Shown piece by piece: positions 46,319 through 57,030 of a stretch of 64,000 nucleotides of DNA. The first letter of the stretch is position 1. Each line of letters starts with the position of its first letter. The translations under genes were made by a program, and so were the position numbers. The stretch covers positions 3,968,001-4,032,000 of the forward strand of contig OY751487.1 of NCBI GenBank assembly GCA_963565915.1. Direction: 5' to 3'. This stretch comes from Entoloma clypeatum (Eukaryota; Basidiomycota; Agaricomycetes; Agaricales; Entolomataceae). The notes under the pieces are model-generated. The model saw only the letters and a program-made list of their open reading frames with translations. It did no database searches and was not told the DNA's origin.

Positions 46319-47184
46319 ATGGCTACTGCTCTTGCTATGGTGTCGCTGTTCCCGGTGTGGACGAGGCCTGCTGTTCCTGTCCCGTCGCTATCCCCATTCA
46401 CAGACCCCGTCCTCTGGATCCATCCCCAAGACCAGCTCGACTCACCCCTCAGCGCTGACGTCGAATGCCTCAAGTGGCAGGCATACCTGGCGCTGCGCGG
46501 TCTTAGCAATATTCGCGTTCGCACAGATATACACCCCGCCGGTGCAGTCGATGGCCGTCTGCCCAACCTCCTCGTCGCACAGAACAGCCTTCTTGCAGCC
46601 CACCACATCCCGTCCTGGGCCGATGAGAAGACCACTCAAGATACGGACTCACTTGAGGGATACAAGGACGTGCCGGCGCGCGACGAAAGCCGCGCCTGGG
46701 TTGCTCTGCTGGAGGGGACCGTTCATGCAGGCCTTCTCATATCTCGCCCCCCTCCGTCCTATCTATCATCCCTGTTCTCCCTTACTCCGCCTCCGCCGGC
46801 TGCTCTCCAGTCTCTCCTCACTCCGCCCCCGCCCCCATTGACCGGCTTTTCATCCCTCTTCCCGCCCTCTGGCACGCGTATATCACATTCCACTATCTCT
46901 GCTCAATATAGTAATGCAATTTCTGCCCTTTCTGACCGTCTTGGTACGGACAAGTGGTTCCTCGGGTCAAGGTACGCCCTTTTATCACCCGTCACACCAC
47001 CCTTATCTAGAATTCGTATAGCGGGCCGACCCCACTTGACGCCCTTGCGTTCGCCTACTTGCATTGTATAGTCACTTCTAGCAACTCTGCACTTCGCCTT
47101 GAGGTAACCCGTCGCGTCAACCTCGTGGCATGGGAGTGGCGCGTGCGCCAGCTCGTTCGAGCTGCGTTCGTTCATAGCAATTGA
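46319..47184 (+). CDS. Metaxin/SAM37-like mitochondrial outer-membrane import protein
   Basis: Metaxins (Sam35/Sam37) form the SAM complex that inserts beta-barrel proteins. The N-terminal part reads DPVLWIHPQDQLDSPLSADV and ECLKWQAYLALRGLSNIRVR, the thioredoxin-like part that scans the substrate in this family, then LPNLLVAQNSLLAAHH. The C-terminal GST-like helix bundle starts ISALSDRLGTDKWFLGS and, across an intron at about 46971-47020, continues SGPTPLDALAFAYLHCIVTS. TPLDALAFAYL is the metaxin hallmark. The protein is about 270 residues and ends WRVRQLVRAAFVHSN. Which SAM subunit it is cannot be decided by eye. Confidence 0.78.
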
Positions 47185-47261
47185 TCCATCTTTGGTATAC
47201 ATAACTCCCCAAAGCATATCGACAGCCAAAGATACACTCTATTTTAATACCATCCACCCAC

Positions 47262-47613
47262 TCAGGTCTGAGTGATCTCCATCCAGTCATATCCATTTGC
47301 ATTGCCTTCCTGGACACTGAGGCCTGTCCACCCCTTACCCCAATGACCTTCACCTGTTCCCCAGGTCCCTTCGTCTCGGAGAACTGCCGCCTCATCATAT
47401 CTCTTGTAGAACCTACCCAATGGTGACAAAGCTGGAGGAAAAACTGGCTCAAGACACGTACCAGAACCAATTGAGCCCTTGAAGCAAGATGTTACCTTCC
47501 ACGAATCCCATGGCGTAAAATTTAGGAATTTCCCCATCAACCTGTGTCAAGGTTCGCAGGAATTGATAGGACTTAACGACTGGTTCCAGTGAGAAACTCC
47601 TGGAGAAGTTCAT
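47262..47613 (-). CDS. Orphan small protein (about 100 aa), two exons
   Basis: I do not recognise this family. The exons 47613-47462 and 47412-47262 join in frame across a canonical 49-bp intron (gtacgt...gggtag), giving MNFSRSFSLEPVVKSYQF, then EIPKFYAMGFVEGNILL, FYKRYDEAAVLRDEGTWGTG and a Gly/Trp-rich end GHWGKGWTGLSVQEGNANGY. The 303-nt coding length is a multiple of three. The stop lies 78 bp from the stop of the convergent metaxin-like gene. It could equally be the last exons of a longer decayed gene, since coding-like sequence in other frames continues upstream to about 47720. Confidence 0.35.
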
Positions 47614-49791
47614 CGATGCATTCCACAATGTACCACATGGCCTCCGTAGACGATTCGGACACCGAAGATCGTACTCAAGAGGAAGAAGGCGTTGACAACT
47701 GTGCTGTACTGCCTGTTCGCCCTGTCTTGTCTAGAAACCTACCACCTGCTCAGCCGATCGCAGACAACACACCAGTGGGCATTTAGGAATAACGTGCTCC
47801 TAGCTAATGCAGAATAGTGATTCAAGACCTTGCAGGAATTTCAAGGAAGCAGATTCCAATAACAGAGACCGAGTGCCGTAATATGCTATGAATGGCTTCT
47901 ATAAGAGGTTCAAGAAGTAAAAAGCAAGGGGAGGATGGAGGCACATAGGATATGGTATATATGGTGAGGCATGCAGCAGCTATCCGCGCTCACAATTAAG
48001 ACTCTCAATAAACAAGCTCTAGCAGCCACCAACAAAGAACCTCAGGTCGGTGTACTGTCCTCCACCTGCGCTGGAGTTTGTGATGAAGGACCCATAAGGA
48101 GGGAGGTAGAATCATTGCTGGGTGAACTTGTGATAAGTACTACACTAACACACCTGTACATTACTATCCTTGGTGGGGTTTTTATAAGGGACATCAGCTT
48201 TAAGAATCTGTTATTTTACATTCCACACTGCACAGATTTCCTTTAGGTTTCATTTCGAGCCAGCAGTATACCTATTCAATAGACCTGAACATCAAAATGA
48301 ATAAAAGATCTCTTGTGGACAGTGGAATAGGCCCGACAATTGATTCAAGGCAAATAAATGTGACAGATTCAATCAAGCCCAGATCTAGCAAAGGCATGAT
48401 TGAATTTGACCACCAATTGTTGTTGAAAATATATGTTGCATGTATACCTGACCACTGAGAATGGCCGATTGCTCTCAAATGGACGACAAACATATTGGGA
48501 ACACAATAAGTAGCAGAAATGATGAATTTGCGTGATGATTGGTTTTGAACTCAGCTAAGAGCAGTCGTGCCGACGCAACAGCCGACGCAACGGACCCACC
48601 AAAATGGAATGCCGTGGGGATAGCAAAAATGCCGCTGTGACATCAGTGTGACAAATCTTTAAAGCCTTTTTGACACACCCCAGAAATCGTGGACGTCGCT
48701 TCCCTCAGCTCTAGATATTTTTTTATATTTGTATTCAGTAGAACCCATTGAGCATTTCATACACTAACACCTTAGCGAGAGGTGCCCTCGTTCTTGTGTT
48801 ATGAACCGATCATTCAAAAAGTTTTAAAAACCCCATCAGGGATAGGACGAAGCATCGAAAGGCGATCATCCATTTTTCTTCTTCTACAGTGCGTTCAAGA
48901 AGCCAGAAAACAGTATGTAGCCAGCGGAACAACGCGCTATGAACGTTGCAGTGAATTCCCCAACCCCGAAGGACATGACTAACAGGAAGAACTCGTTTCC
49001 CGCGAACTTTCGCTGCACGGGCCCTGGTAATACGCAATGGAATACGCAATTTGATACTTATTGCCTATGCCATACTTACACTCAAATCGGGTCTTCCAAT
49101 TGTCGTCGTGTGCATGGCCCATATTGCCAATGCACTGGTATCACTTCCTAACTTTCAATGACCAGATTGAAGTTGATCGAAAGAACTCAGCATCGCGATT
49201 CCTACAGATTCAGCTATTAGAACTATTTCGGGCTAGTACTAGTCCCTACTAGTTTGAAATAGTTCAATAATCACAAGCTGAATAATCTAGGTCAAAACGT
49301 CACTAGGGAGTTGCTAGAGAGTGATGAGATCTATGAGGTGATGCCATTGCATCGCCAAGAGATGATTAGTTCTAACATATCTAATAGTTTCGGCATACAA
49401 TAGCTATAGTTCATCATTGGTAGAACTACAACTTTACTGGGATCCATGAATTATAAGATGAGAAGACTATTGTTGGCAACTCTTCGGGCTAGTAAGACTT
49501 GTTGTCTAGTGACGAGTCAAATAGCCCAAAATAGACCAATAGGATTTTGTGGAAGTGCTGATCAGCACCTTTCCGTATCCGTCGTGAAAATAACCTCCCC
49601 ACTACATGCTCATCAATTGAAACTTGAAACTCCCTCGCTCATCGACCGAGGAAGGTAGAGGATACGACATTAACATTATTATAGACTACAGTGCCACTTC
49701 CCCCTACCTTGTGCTCGTGTATTCGACCCAGGCTAGAATATGAAATCGACTCCGGCACTACCTGAAGAGCCAAAAATTACAGCAACAGGCA
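47614..49791. other. Gene-empty, AT-rich stretch with palindromes
   Basis: 2.2 kb with no supportable gene on either strand. It holds an inverted repeat at 49220-49265, a tandem-like direct repeat GCCGACGCAAC at 48569-48579 and 48581-48591, and scattered CTAGT/TAGAACTA motifs around 49200-49460. No transposase or reverse-transcriptase motif is readable. The stretch may be a degraded transposon or simply long UTR and spacer next to the RdRP 3' end. Confidence 0.5.
49220..49265. repeat. Nested inverted repeat
   Basis: Arms GAACTATTTC (49220-49229) and GAAATAGTTC (49256-49265) are perfect reverse complements. Between them lies the near-palindrome GGGCTAGTACTAGTCCC. The element could fold into a 46-nt hairpin. 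Confidence 0.8.
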
Positions 49792-52700
49792 TCAATCGAA
49801 AGTTATCTCATCTTCCATAGGCGCGATTCCTCCCAGTTTATCCAAGCAGTCAAAGATAAGCCCCAGCGAAATCAAGCCGAAGCTATTGGCACCGAGGTTG
49901 TTGGCCTGTCGCTTGCTTAGAGCCCAGCCCTTCCACGCCTTCTCCAGGCCATAGGTTAGCTGGAAATGATTTGCAGTCTTGAAGTCGTCCACAAACTGCC
50001 GTTGAACATCCCGGACGAGAGTGGATGCGTGCAGTCGCATTCTATACATACGATCCTTCCTCCAGCGTTTCTGCGAGCATTTCGCAAGAATTGTACCTGC
50101 GACAACCTCAGCCTCCAACAACCTGACTCCAGGTGTATTTGATATGGTATGAGTCGCGCAGATGTATCGCAACTCATCAACATATCGTCGAAAGATCCGA
50201 AGGACTTCTGTGGATTCTCCACCATCAGGAGTGCCGTGGAGGTGTGGTTGAACCATGGGCTCCAATGAGAGGGAAATGGGATCTTTCGATAGCGGTTGAT
50301 GTTGGTCGCCTTGGGGTAGCGGTTCTGGATCGTCTGGCAATGTGATTCTGCGGAACATCACACCCAGTGCTCGACCGGATTCATAGTAATCTGTTTTGCG
50401 AGGCGAGACAACTTCCGCCGCATGCCAATCCGGTTTGCATCGAATGAGGGTGCGCGGCAATCTATCCGCGTCAATGTCAACGGGTTTTCCTTGTTTGGGA
50501 TAGTCGACGGCCTAGAAATGATTGATTCAACACAAGACCAAAATGAGAAATAGTAACCGACCTGCGAGCATAGTTCTGCCAGCCAAAGACAGCTTTCATC
50601 TCGTATGCCGTCCTGAAGAGATCTTCCATCAGAGAACCATGCTAGTTGTTACATTGTATACCTTTGACTGGTCTTCGAAAGAAATAAGCAGCTCAACATG
50701 TGGAGATACCCATAATCCGTACCTGCAATTACTAATAGCCGATCGGACAGTAGACCCTTTGAAATGGAGGTTGCGGATAATGTATAATTTGGTGCGGGAA
50801 GTTGACATACCAGGACGTCCGATCTTATGTACTGAATGATAAAATCGCATATATCCTCAACGGTACTATCCCTGTCGAGCTTGAGTGTCTCTCCCGGAGG
50901 ATATTTCGCAGCATCATCGCAGCTAGGAGGTAACAATGGCCCATAGCAGATGATAGAAAAGAGGTCACTAGAGATATAATGTACAAGCACGCTGTCAATA
51001 TGATCTGAAGTGAAGGGAGGGCTACACACCCATCCACATCTCCGCCACCAAGACATGAAGCGAGGGATCGCTTCCCTAAGGGGTTTGGGAAGTATGTAAG
51101 CATTTTGGACTACCAGCGTTAGTCTCACCAACAGACGGTAAAACAACAACATTTTTCAGGTTCCTAAAAAAGCATAGCTGCCCTTCGGGAGGTTTACCGA
51201 TGGCGTACACCCGTTGAACTGTGCGTGGGTCAAAGCAAATTGAAAAAATTCGGTCCCATCCAAGTATCAGTATCCTTACCATCACCTGGGTGTACCACAG
51301 GACTCCTAGAAATGGTGCAGAGGCCCTGCAACCAGACTGGTTCAGAGTCCTTCGATGTCTGTACGCAAGCTTTGATATAGAGGATGAGTTATGGCAAATT
51401 CGAGGAACAAAAAGTTGACATACCGTAAATTCTATTTTCCGGTAAAATAAAAACGTTTTCTTTTCCAGCAGCGTTGTAGGCCGGCCCTTCGTCTGCTATG
51501 CCAACGAGCAGATAGCTCTCTGGGATGCCAATCCGCGCATTATGTTTAATGTCCCGCAGTACATCCACCATGGAAACTTCTCTCACTTGTCGGAAAAACG
51601 GCGTATCGAAACCAGGGCTACGATTTACCGGCGCCAAGTCAAGCCCAAGCTCTTCTATCCGCTTCAAGAGGTACGACAAGCGGTAGGGTCTACCGAGACC
51701 ATGTTCATCCAGTACTGCCCGGAAATTGTTGCATGAATCATGTATTGTGCGTGCATCGGCCACCGCCTTCTCCTGGAGATCAGTAAAAGCCTCGATTCTG
51801 ACTCCCTGATCCTCCAGTACCACCACAAGGGGTCTGAATGTGCACTTTGAAAAATAAAAATGGAAGGAGTATAGAGAAGCGCACCTGTTGAGATAGCATG
51901 TGTTGGGACGCTCAAAGGCTTGAGCGATTTCGATTTCCGCATTATCCATTTGTTCAACTTCGAACTTCTCCATCGAGTCTCTCAAACGCATGAAAATACC
52001 ATCAAGTTCTTCGTCCACAGCGACTACGCCTTTGTACCCTAAGAACCGAATTTGGTACTGAAATTATGCATATTAGCACATGGAAATAATCCATGGTGAT
52101 CACCCACGGCAGATGGCTGGATCGCATTTGACCCATGGTCTCGACGTTCGGCACACAATGCTTCCCAGATTTTGTCACCGAGTTGTTTTGAAATTGTCCC
52201 AACTCCATCTGTGAACAGATATGGCTTTGTCCCCAAGTCAGGAACCTTTTCCCACTGGTTGCGACTAATTTTCACAGAAGGATCAGTAGCCGTAAACGCT
52301 TGAGCCAACCTAGCAGCATATTTTGACGGACACTTGAGAAGTTCCGTACCCTTGAAGTTGCCCAGGGATTGCCTTATGGCTTCTGGGGTTACCCACCCAT
52401 CATTTTTGTGGAAGAAAGGGCTCATGAACCAGACAGCGTGTTCCCGTAATGCCGAGCTTGAGTATGCCAGGAACTCGAAATGCCGTCCACCGAGTTCAAA
52501 GCCATGTTTGAGGGTTCCCCCAACACGATCATTGAGGAATGTGGTCCCGTCAACCTCACGAGCCCAGCGGTATTGCAACCTGTCCTCGTCACGAAAATCC
52601 ACGCGCACGAAGGAGTCTTCATATCCCACGAATTTCCTGATGACACGATTACCTTGCGTAGCATATGGACCTTCAAGGATCATCCGGGTTGGAGTGAAGG

Positions 52701-54105
52701 TCACATGGCAGCATCGAAAATTGCCGGACGAGAGTTTGGAATCAGAGAATACGAAGTGACTTTGCACGCGTTCAAAGCATTCAAGAGGAGATTCGCGAAG
52801 AGAGCGTACTTCCAGCTCTTCATGGTATTTTCGAAGAAGTCCGCCAACATACGTAGCGCTTCTGCTTGCAGAAGTTTCTTCCCCGTTGCAGAGGGGTTGG
52901 ATTTTCGGCAAAAGGGCCTTGATATCGTCGGAATGAAGGAGACAATTGTGGAGAAGGGATTCGAGTTGGAAAGCGACTGGCCAAGGCAAACGCTTGAAAT
53001 CGCATTCAAGTTGATAGAGTCTTTTCTGCGTGAAAAATCCACATCGGTCCGCTTCGATTTGATTTGGTCCCTGGCATCGAATGATCATGCTAGGTGGCAA
53101 TCCTGCAATTTTGCACATGTTGACGAATTTGCTTATCACGTCGACATTTGGATCGCGGTAGAGAGCTATTCGCAAGTGCGGAGCATATGGCGCCACAACT
53201 GCGTGACCGGGGTGCAGGGCTCCGATCCTACGTTTGAACTTTTGATCGTCTTTCTTCCTCTCGCCACTCATAGCGCGATGAAAATCGATCTCCTCTAAGA
53301 CTGGCGGGGTCAGAATATCAAAGCAAATGTCTAACGTCAACGGGCCATCAGTTTCTAGCGGAGTGTTTCGCAGTCGTAATCACCCACAAGGATTCCCATC
53401 ATAACCCACGGCCATTTTTTGGATGCTGGTGAAGTATATTGCTATGCTTAAACCTATTTTCTCCACCATTTCATCGCCAAGCTAGATGATTACCATCGGA
53501 AGTGAGTTAAGAGGGCGACAAACGATGGAAAGCACCTTGATGCGCATGAGTTTATGATCGTATTCAAATGACAACCAGCCAATGCCTTCAGTTGTATACT
53601 TTCCCTCCCATTCCACTGAGAAGGCGCGTGAAGCGAGAGGATCTGAAGGAGTGGAAGGGTACTTGGGTCGATGGAAAACCCCGAATTGGACACGGTCTAC
53701 TCTGAAGCGATCCTGTAAATCCCATAACTTGTTCTGATGTTCCTCGTTTATGTCCGGATCGGTGTAAGGCGTTTTGTCCAGCTTCAGGGCTAATCCTCTC
53801 AAAGCGTGGCCGCCTCTCCAGAACTTTATCTTCCTGCCTTCGATCTTCAAAGGTTTATCCTTGACCCAGAGCAGGAATCTGTTTCCGATACTCTCAGTGG
53901 GCAAAGTAAGAATTCCAGATCCGTCATTCCCGACCCCTCCAGCTTTGCTCTCATTCAATTTGACTTGGAAGTTAATCGGCCGATCGACCTTGTTGGGATC
54001 TCGTTGTGGGGGAGCGAACTCATCTGAATGTAAGATAGAGGCTATAGCTCGAGTGACGTCCCATTGATTTACAGTGCGGGGAAGGTATTGGATGTTAAGA
54101 TTCAT
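49792..54105 (-). CDS. RNA-dependent RNA polymerase (QDE-1/RdRP family, RNA silencing)
   Basis: Makes double-stranded RNA in fungal quelling and small-RNA pathways. The N-terminal RNA-binding-like region (LNIQYLPRTVNQWDVTRAIA, GSGILTLPTESIGNRFLLWV, RVDRVQFGVFHRPKYP) is typical of this family. The core has FVFSDSKLSSGNFRCCHVTF, SKYAARLAQAFTATDPSVKI, PYLFTDGVGTISKQLGDKIW and YQIRFLGYKGVVAVDEEL. The catalytic loop reads GGGDVDGDLFSII after removing intron 50968-51029, so the DbDGD aspartates are intact. Other joins: MRIK-LGDEMVE (near 53468-53530) and QKMAV-ETDGPLTL. The gene looks complete, from ATG 54103-54105 to the stop at 49792. It diverges from an unrecognised membrane-protein gene. Confidence 0.92.
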
Positions 54106-54245
54106 CTTGAAGCTCTCAGCGAGATGATCGATGGGGGCAAGATGAATCTTGCATTTTCAACCAAAGCGGCCGTCACTTTCTTTGCGTGTGTGACTGGTCA
54201 CATAATTGTCACGCGCACAGCCTGAATCTCTTGCTCACTGTCGAA
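54106..54245. promoter_or_regulatory. Bidirectional promoter region, RdRP / two-TM protein
   Basis: A 140-bp gap between divergent ATGs. A GTGTGTGACTGGTCACATAA stretch at 54186-54205 contains the palindrome GTGACTGGTCAC. No factor assigned. Confidence 0.45.
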
Positions 54246-55437
54246 ATGTTGGACCACAGTATCTTCACGGCTTGGGTGTTCCTGACGAGAAAGTACTTTG
54301 AGTACGCCAAACAGTCACTTCCCTCCGAAAGGCTGGTTATCTGCGGAGTGATCATTGTCGCGTCCTTGTCCGTGTTGTCAATACTGGCCGTACCGCGTTT
54401 CATTGGCAGGAAGAAATGCATCCCTACTAGGCCATCAGAGTCTCAATCAACGCTGTTGACATTCTTGACACCCACCTTCGCTCCGTGGCCGCAGAACTAC
54501 GTCGCTCTAATGCCTCATTGCACTCGTGCTCGTTCAAAAATCATTGAGATTCAGATTTCTCTGCTCTTGGCCAACATCTGCGCTGGGGATATCGAGTTAC
54601 GTGACTATTCTGATCTGGCTGACATTCTATGTCATCGCTTTCGTGTCTACGGGTGGTCCATCCATCTTTCCGTCAACTTGTCCTTACGTCTTTCTGTTTT
54701 ACGATGGATCTGCCTCTCATGCGTGCCTTCCGTCATCGTAAGGAATCTCATTTAGGCTGCTGTTATTCAGTTGTAGTGACCAAATTGATAGCACAGGAAC
54801 AAGATCGCAGGTGACTGCTTATATGTGTACCATTTACTGGACTGCATGTCGCTTATTGCTTTTCTGTTGATCAGATGGATTTCTTCCTCGCTTCAATGGT
54901 GACGCGATTGCGCCGGATCTTGGTCATATATACTTCAGTAACATTAGCGGCTCTATTTGCCTTGATTTCATCCCATACCATGACTTGGAAAATGCCCTAT
55001 GTACCATCAAGTCTTCCCTTGAACCAGGATCCTTGGTTTCATTCGAATTCACAACAATCGCTCCGAACATCTCATTCCTCTCGGATTCGTTTGTCTTCTG
55101 TTCTCTGCCTTTCATGCGGAGGACGTATCTCGAAAACGACGGAATGCCTTGTCGGACCTCAGCACCAATGCTTATATCACTACACCGTGTCACCGAGCTA
55201 CTGACATCGGGCGCCTCCCCATTCACGATCGAAAAAATACAGAACATTGCCCCCGGACAAATCGCTGCCTTCGCTGCCCTCCATGAGGCTCTTGCAACGG
55301 ACAAAACGCTGAGGTCTGCTTCTATACAGAGGTGGGGTGAGAGGGGTTGGAAAGAACATAGAATCATGATCGCTTGGGAGAGAGCATTGCTGACGACGGG
55401 TTGCCTTGTGAAATGGCATGTTGTGGCTCGCAAGTAA
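54246..55437 (+). CDS. Unrecognised two-TM protein with soluble C-terminal domain
   Basis: No known family recognised. Five exons join in frame. TM1 (LVICGVIIVASLSVLSILAA) is followed by a short helical segment (INAVDILDTHLRSVAAELRR). TM2 (YVTILIWLTFYVIAFVSTGG) comes next, then a soluble part of about 220 residues (LGHIYFSNISGSICLDFIPY, VSFEFTTIAPNISFLSDSFV, PFTIEKIQNIAPGQIAAFAA). Introns: about 54389-54429, 54533-54597, 54749-54796 and 54811-54872. One exon is only 14 nt (54797-54810). Joins are supported only by phase, canonical GT/AG and continuity of TM and soluble segments, not by homology. It shares a promoter with RdRP. An alternative is a decayed gene, but I see no stop that the intron model leaves unexplained. 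Confidence 0.5.
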
Positions 55438-55617
55438 AGTCTACTTAGTGTGGAATTATTGCACTGGATCAAATTGAAACTGTGTATAGTGGTACTAATT
55501 CAATGCACTCTCGTAAGGAGAATAAATCGGTTCAGGTCAGGAGATCAAATCGCTCGATCGTAAAACTCAAAATCATGCACTGCCAATCGCACATCCAGAG
55601 GTAGAAAAATCAGACTG

Positions 55618-56772
55618 CTATATGGGGTCAACGTCATCATCATCGCTCCATAACAAATCAAAGTCGTCGTCTTCATCGTCACCAGGAAGGCCAAGGTTGG
55701 TCCCACCACCGAGAATCGAATGTAGATGAGTGATTATGTGATGCCTATACCCCAACGATGAATACAGCAAACAAGGATAAGGTGCGTAGTGCTCTGACCT
55801 GACTAAAAGTTCCTCAATACCAGCTGGGCCTGCTTCCCAATCGACTCTGACCCAGTTTTGCACGAGTTCTCCGTCACGGTACACCAGCATCGTTGGAAGC
55901 ATGTCAAGGTCCACGTCCTCGCCTCTTCCATCATTCTCTTCTTCTTCGTATGGGTCGCTGTCCTCGTCCTCGTCACGCGATGGACGAATTGCACGGTGAA
56001 TTCTTGAGGGTCGAGTGGGTTTCGTCGATGCAAAGCCGAGCGCGGATGCGCGCGCACGCAGAAACTTGGTATTGGGGTGCAGGCGTGCCAAACGCGCCAG
56101 GGTATCATCTACGAGATAGCATCGTTCTAAAGACTAGTGGTGGATTGTCAATCAAAAGTTAGATAGAGTAGTAATATGACATACCGAATCATAGAGATGG
56201 ACGACGACCCAGACGCCCTTATCCTCCTTCTCGACTGCAGCCAGAAAGCCCTTGATACCGACTTCTCTCAAGTGCCCAAAGTGTCGCTCCTTTGCCTGTC
56301 CAAAGACATTTTCGCGCCTGAGTTCCGCTGCCTCCCGTTCCATAAGCACCAGTTCATCCACTTTCTCATCCAAACCCTTCTCCCTCTCTTCTTCCAAGAA
56401 AGTCTTCCCACCGAGATTGCTCTTCTCCATTCGCGTCTGGGCCTGGCGTACGTGCCGCTCTCGCCTCTCCCTGTCCAATCTTTCAGACTCGTTGTGATCT
56501 CGTATCACACCCTTGACTCCCGTCCGCCCTGGACCCATCCCAATGGACTCTCCATGACTCTCTGCATGCTCGTCCGAGCCTTGATCTGCTCCGGCGCTTA
56601 TTTCGTCATCATGCCAGCCAGCGTCCGGCGACGGTGATCGTTCGGGTGAAGAAGACCTTTGAGTGCCGTTGAACAGCTCTCCCGAGAGCACCAAAGCTTC
56701 AATGTCCACGTTCTGATCGTATGAGCATACCTATGTCAAGTCTTACAGGTATAAGGGTAGATTCACCGTCAT
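55618..56772 (-). CDS. Phosducin-like protein (thioredoxin fold)
   Basis: Phosducin-like proteins act with CCT chaperonin in folding G-beta, tubulin or actin. The N-terminus is acidic and Ser-rich (ELFNGTQRSSSPERSPSPDA). A long helix follows (ERRERHVRQAQTRMEKSNLG, KVDELVLMEREAAELRREN). The thioredoxin-like domain has FGHLREVGIKGFLAAVEKED, GVWVVVHLYD, LARLHPNTKFLRARASALGF and LPTMLVYRDGELVQNWVRVD, the usual phosducin order. An acidic insert (EDEDSDPYEEEENDGRGEDV) splits the domain. The end is strongly acidic. The start is weak: the ORF opens with GTG at 56709. A two-codon first exon (ATG 56772) with a 36-bp intron 56731-56766 is my best guess. Confidence 0.8.
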
Positions 56773-57030
56773 TTGCGCCGTGCTGTTGCAAGGCGAACGG
56801 TCCGCGAGGATCCACTAGCGTTCACCTCAGCTGTGCGGGACACTGCTCGCTTTGTCGATAAGTACTTAATACGAAATGATAGCGGGCTTATTTATTAAAA
56901 ATAATCGATCTGTGATAAATCAATAATTGCGAATATAACGTCATTAGATGTGCGGTATACTTTGTCTCAAAAGTTGTACAATGGTAGAATAATTCCTTAC
57001 AAATAAACATGCCGTCGTTCAAGTCGTGAG

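Noticed and set aside
48569..48591. Pair of GCCGACGCAAC repeats considered as a CRISPR-like or satellite array
   Set aside because: Only two copies, one base apart, with no further units or spacers. CRISPR is not expected in a fungal nuclear genome.
49792..54105. RdRP considered as an integrated mycovirus polymerase
   Set aside because: It has the cellular DbDGD RdRP core, the eukaryotic N-terminal region and many introns, which viral polymerases of mycoviruses lack.
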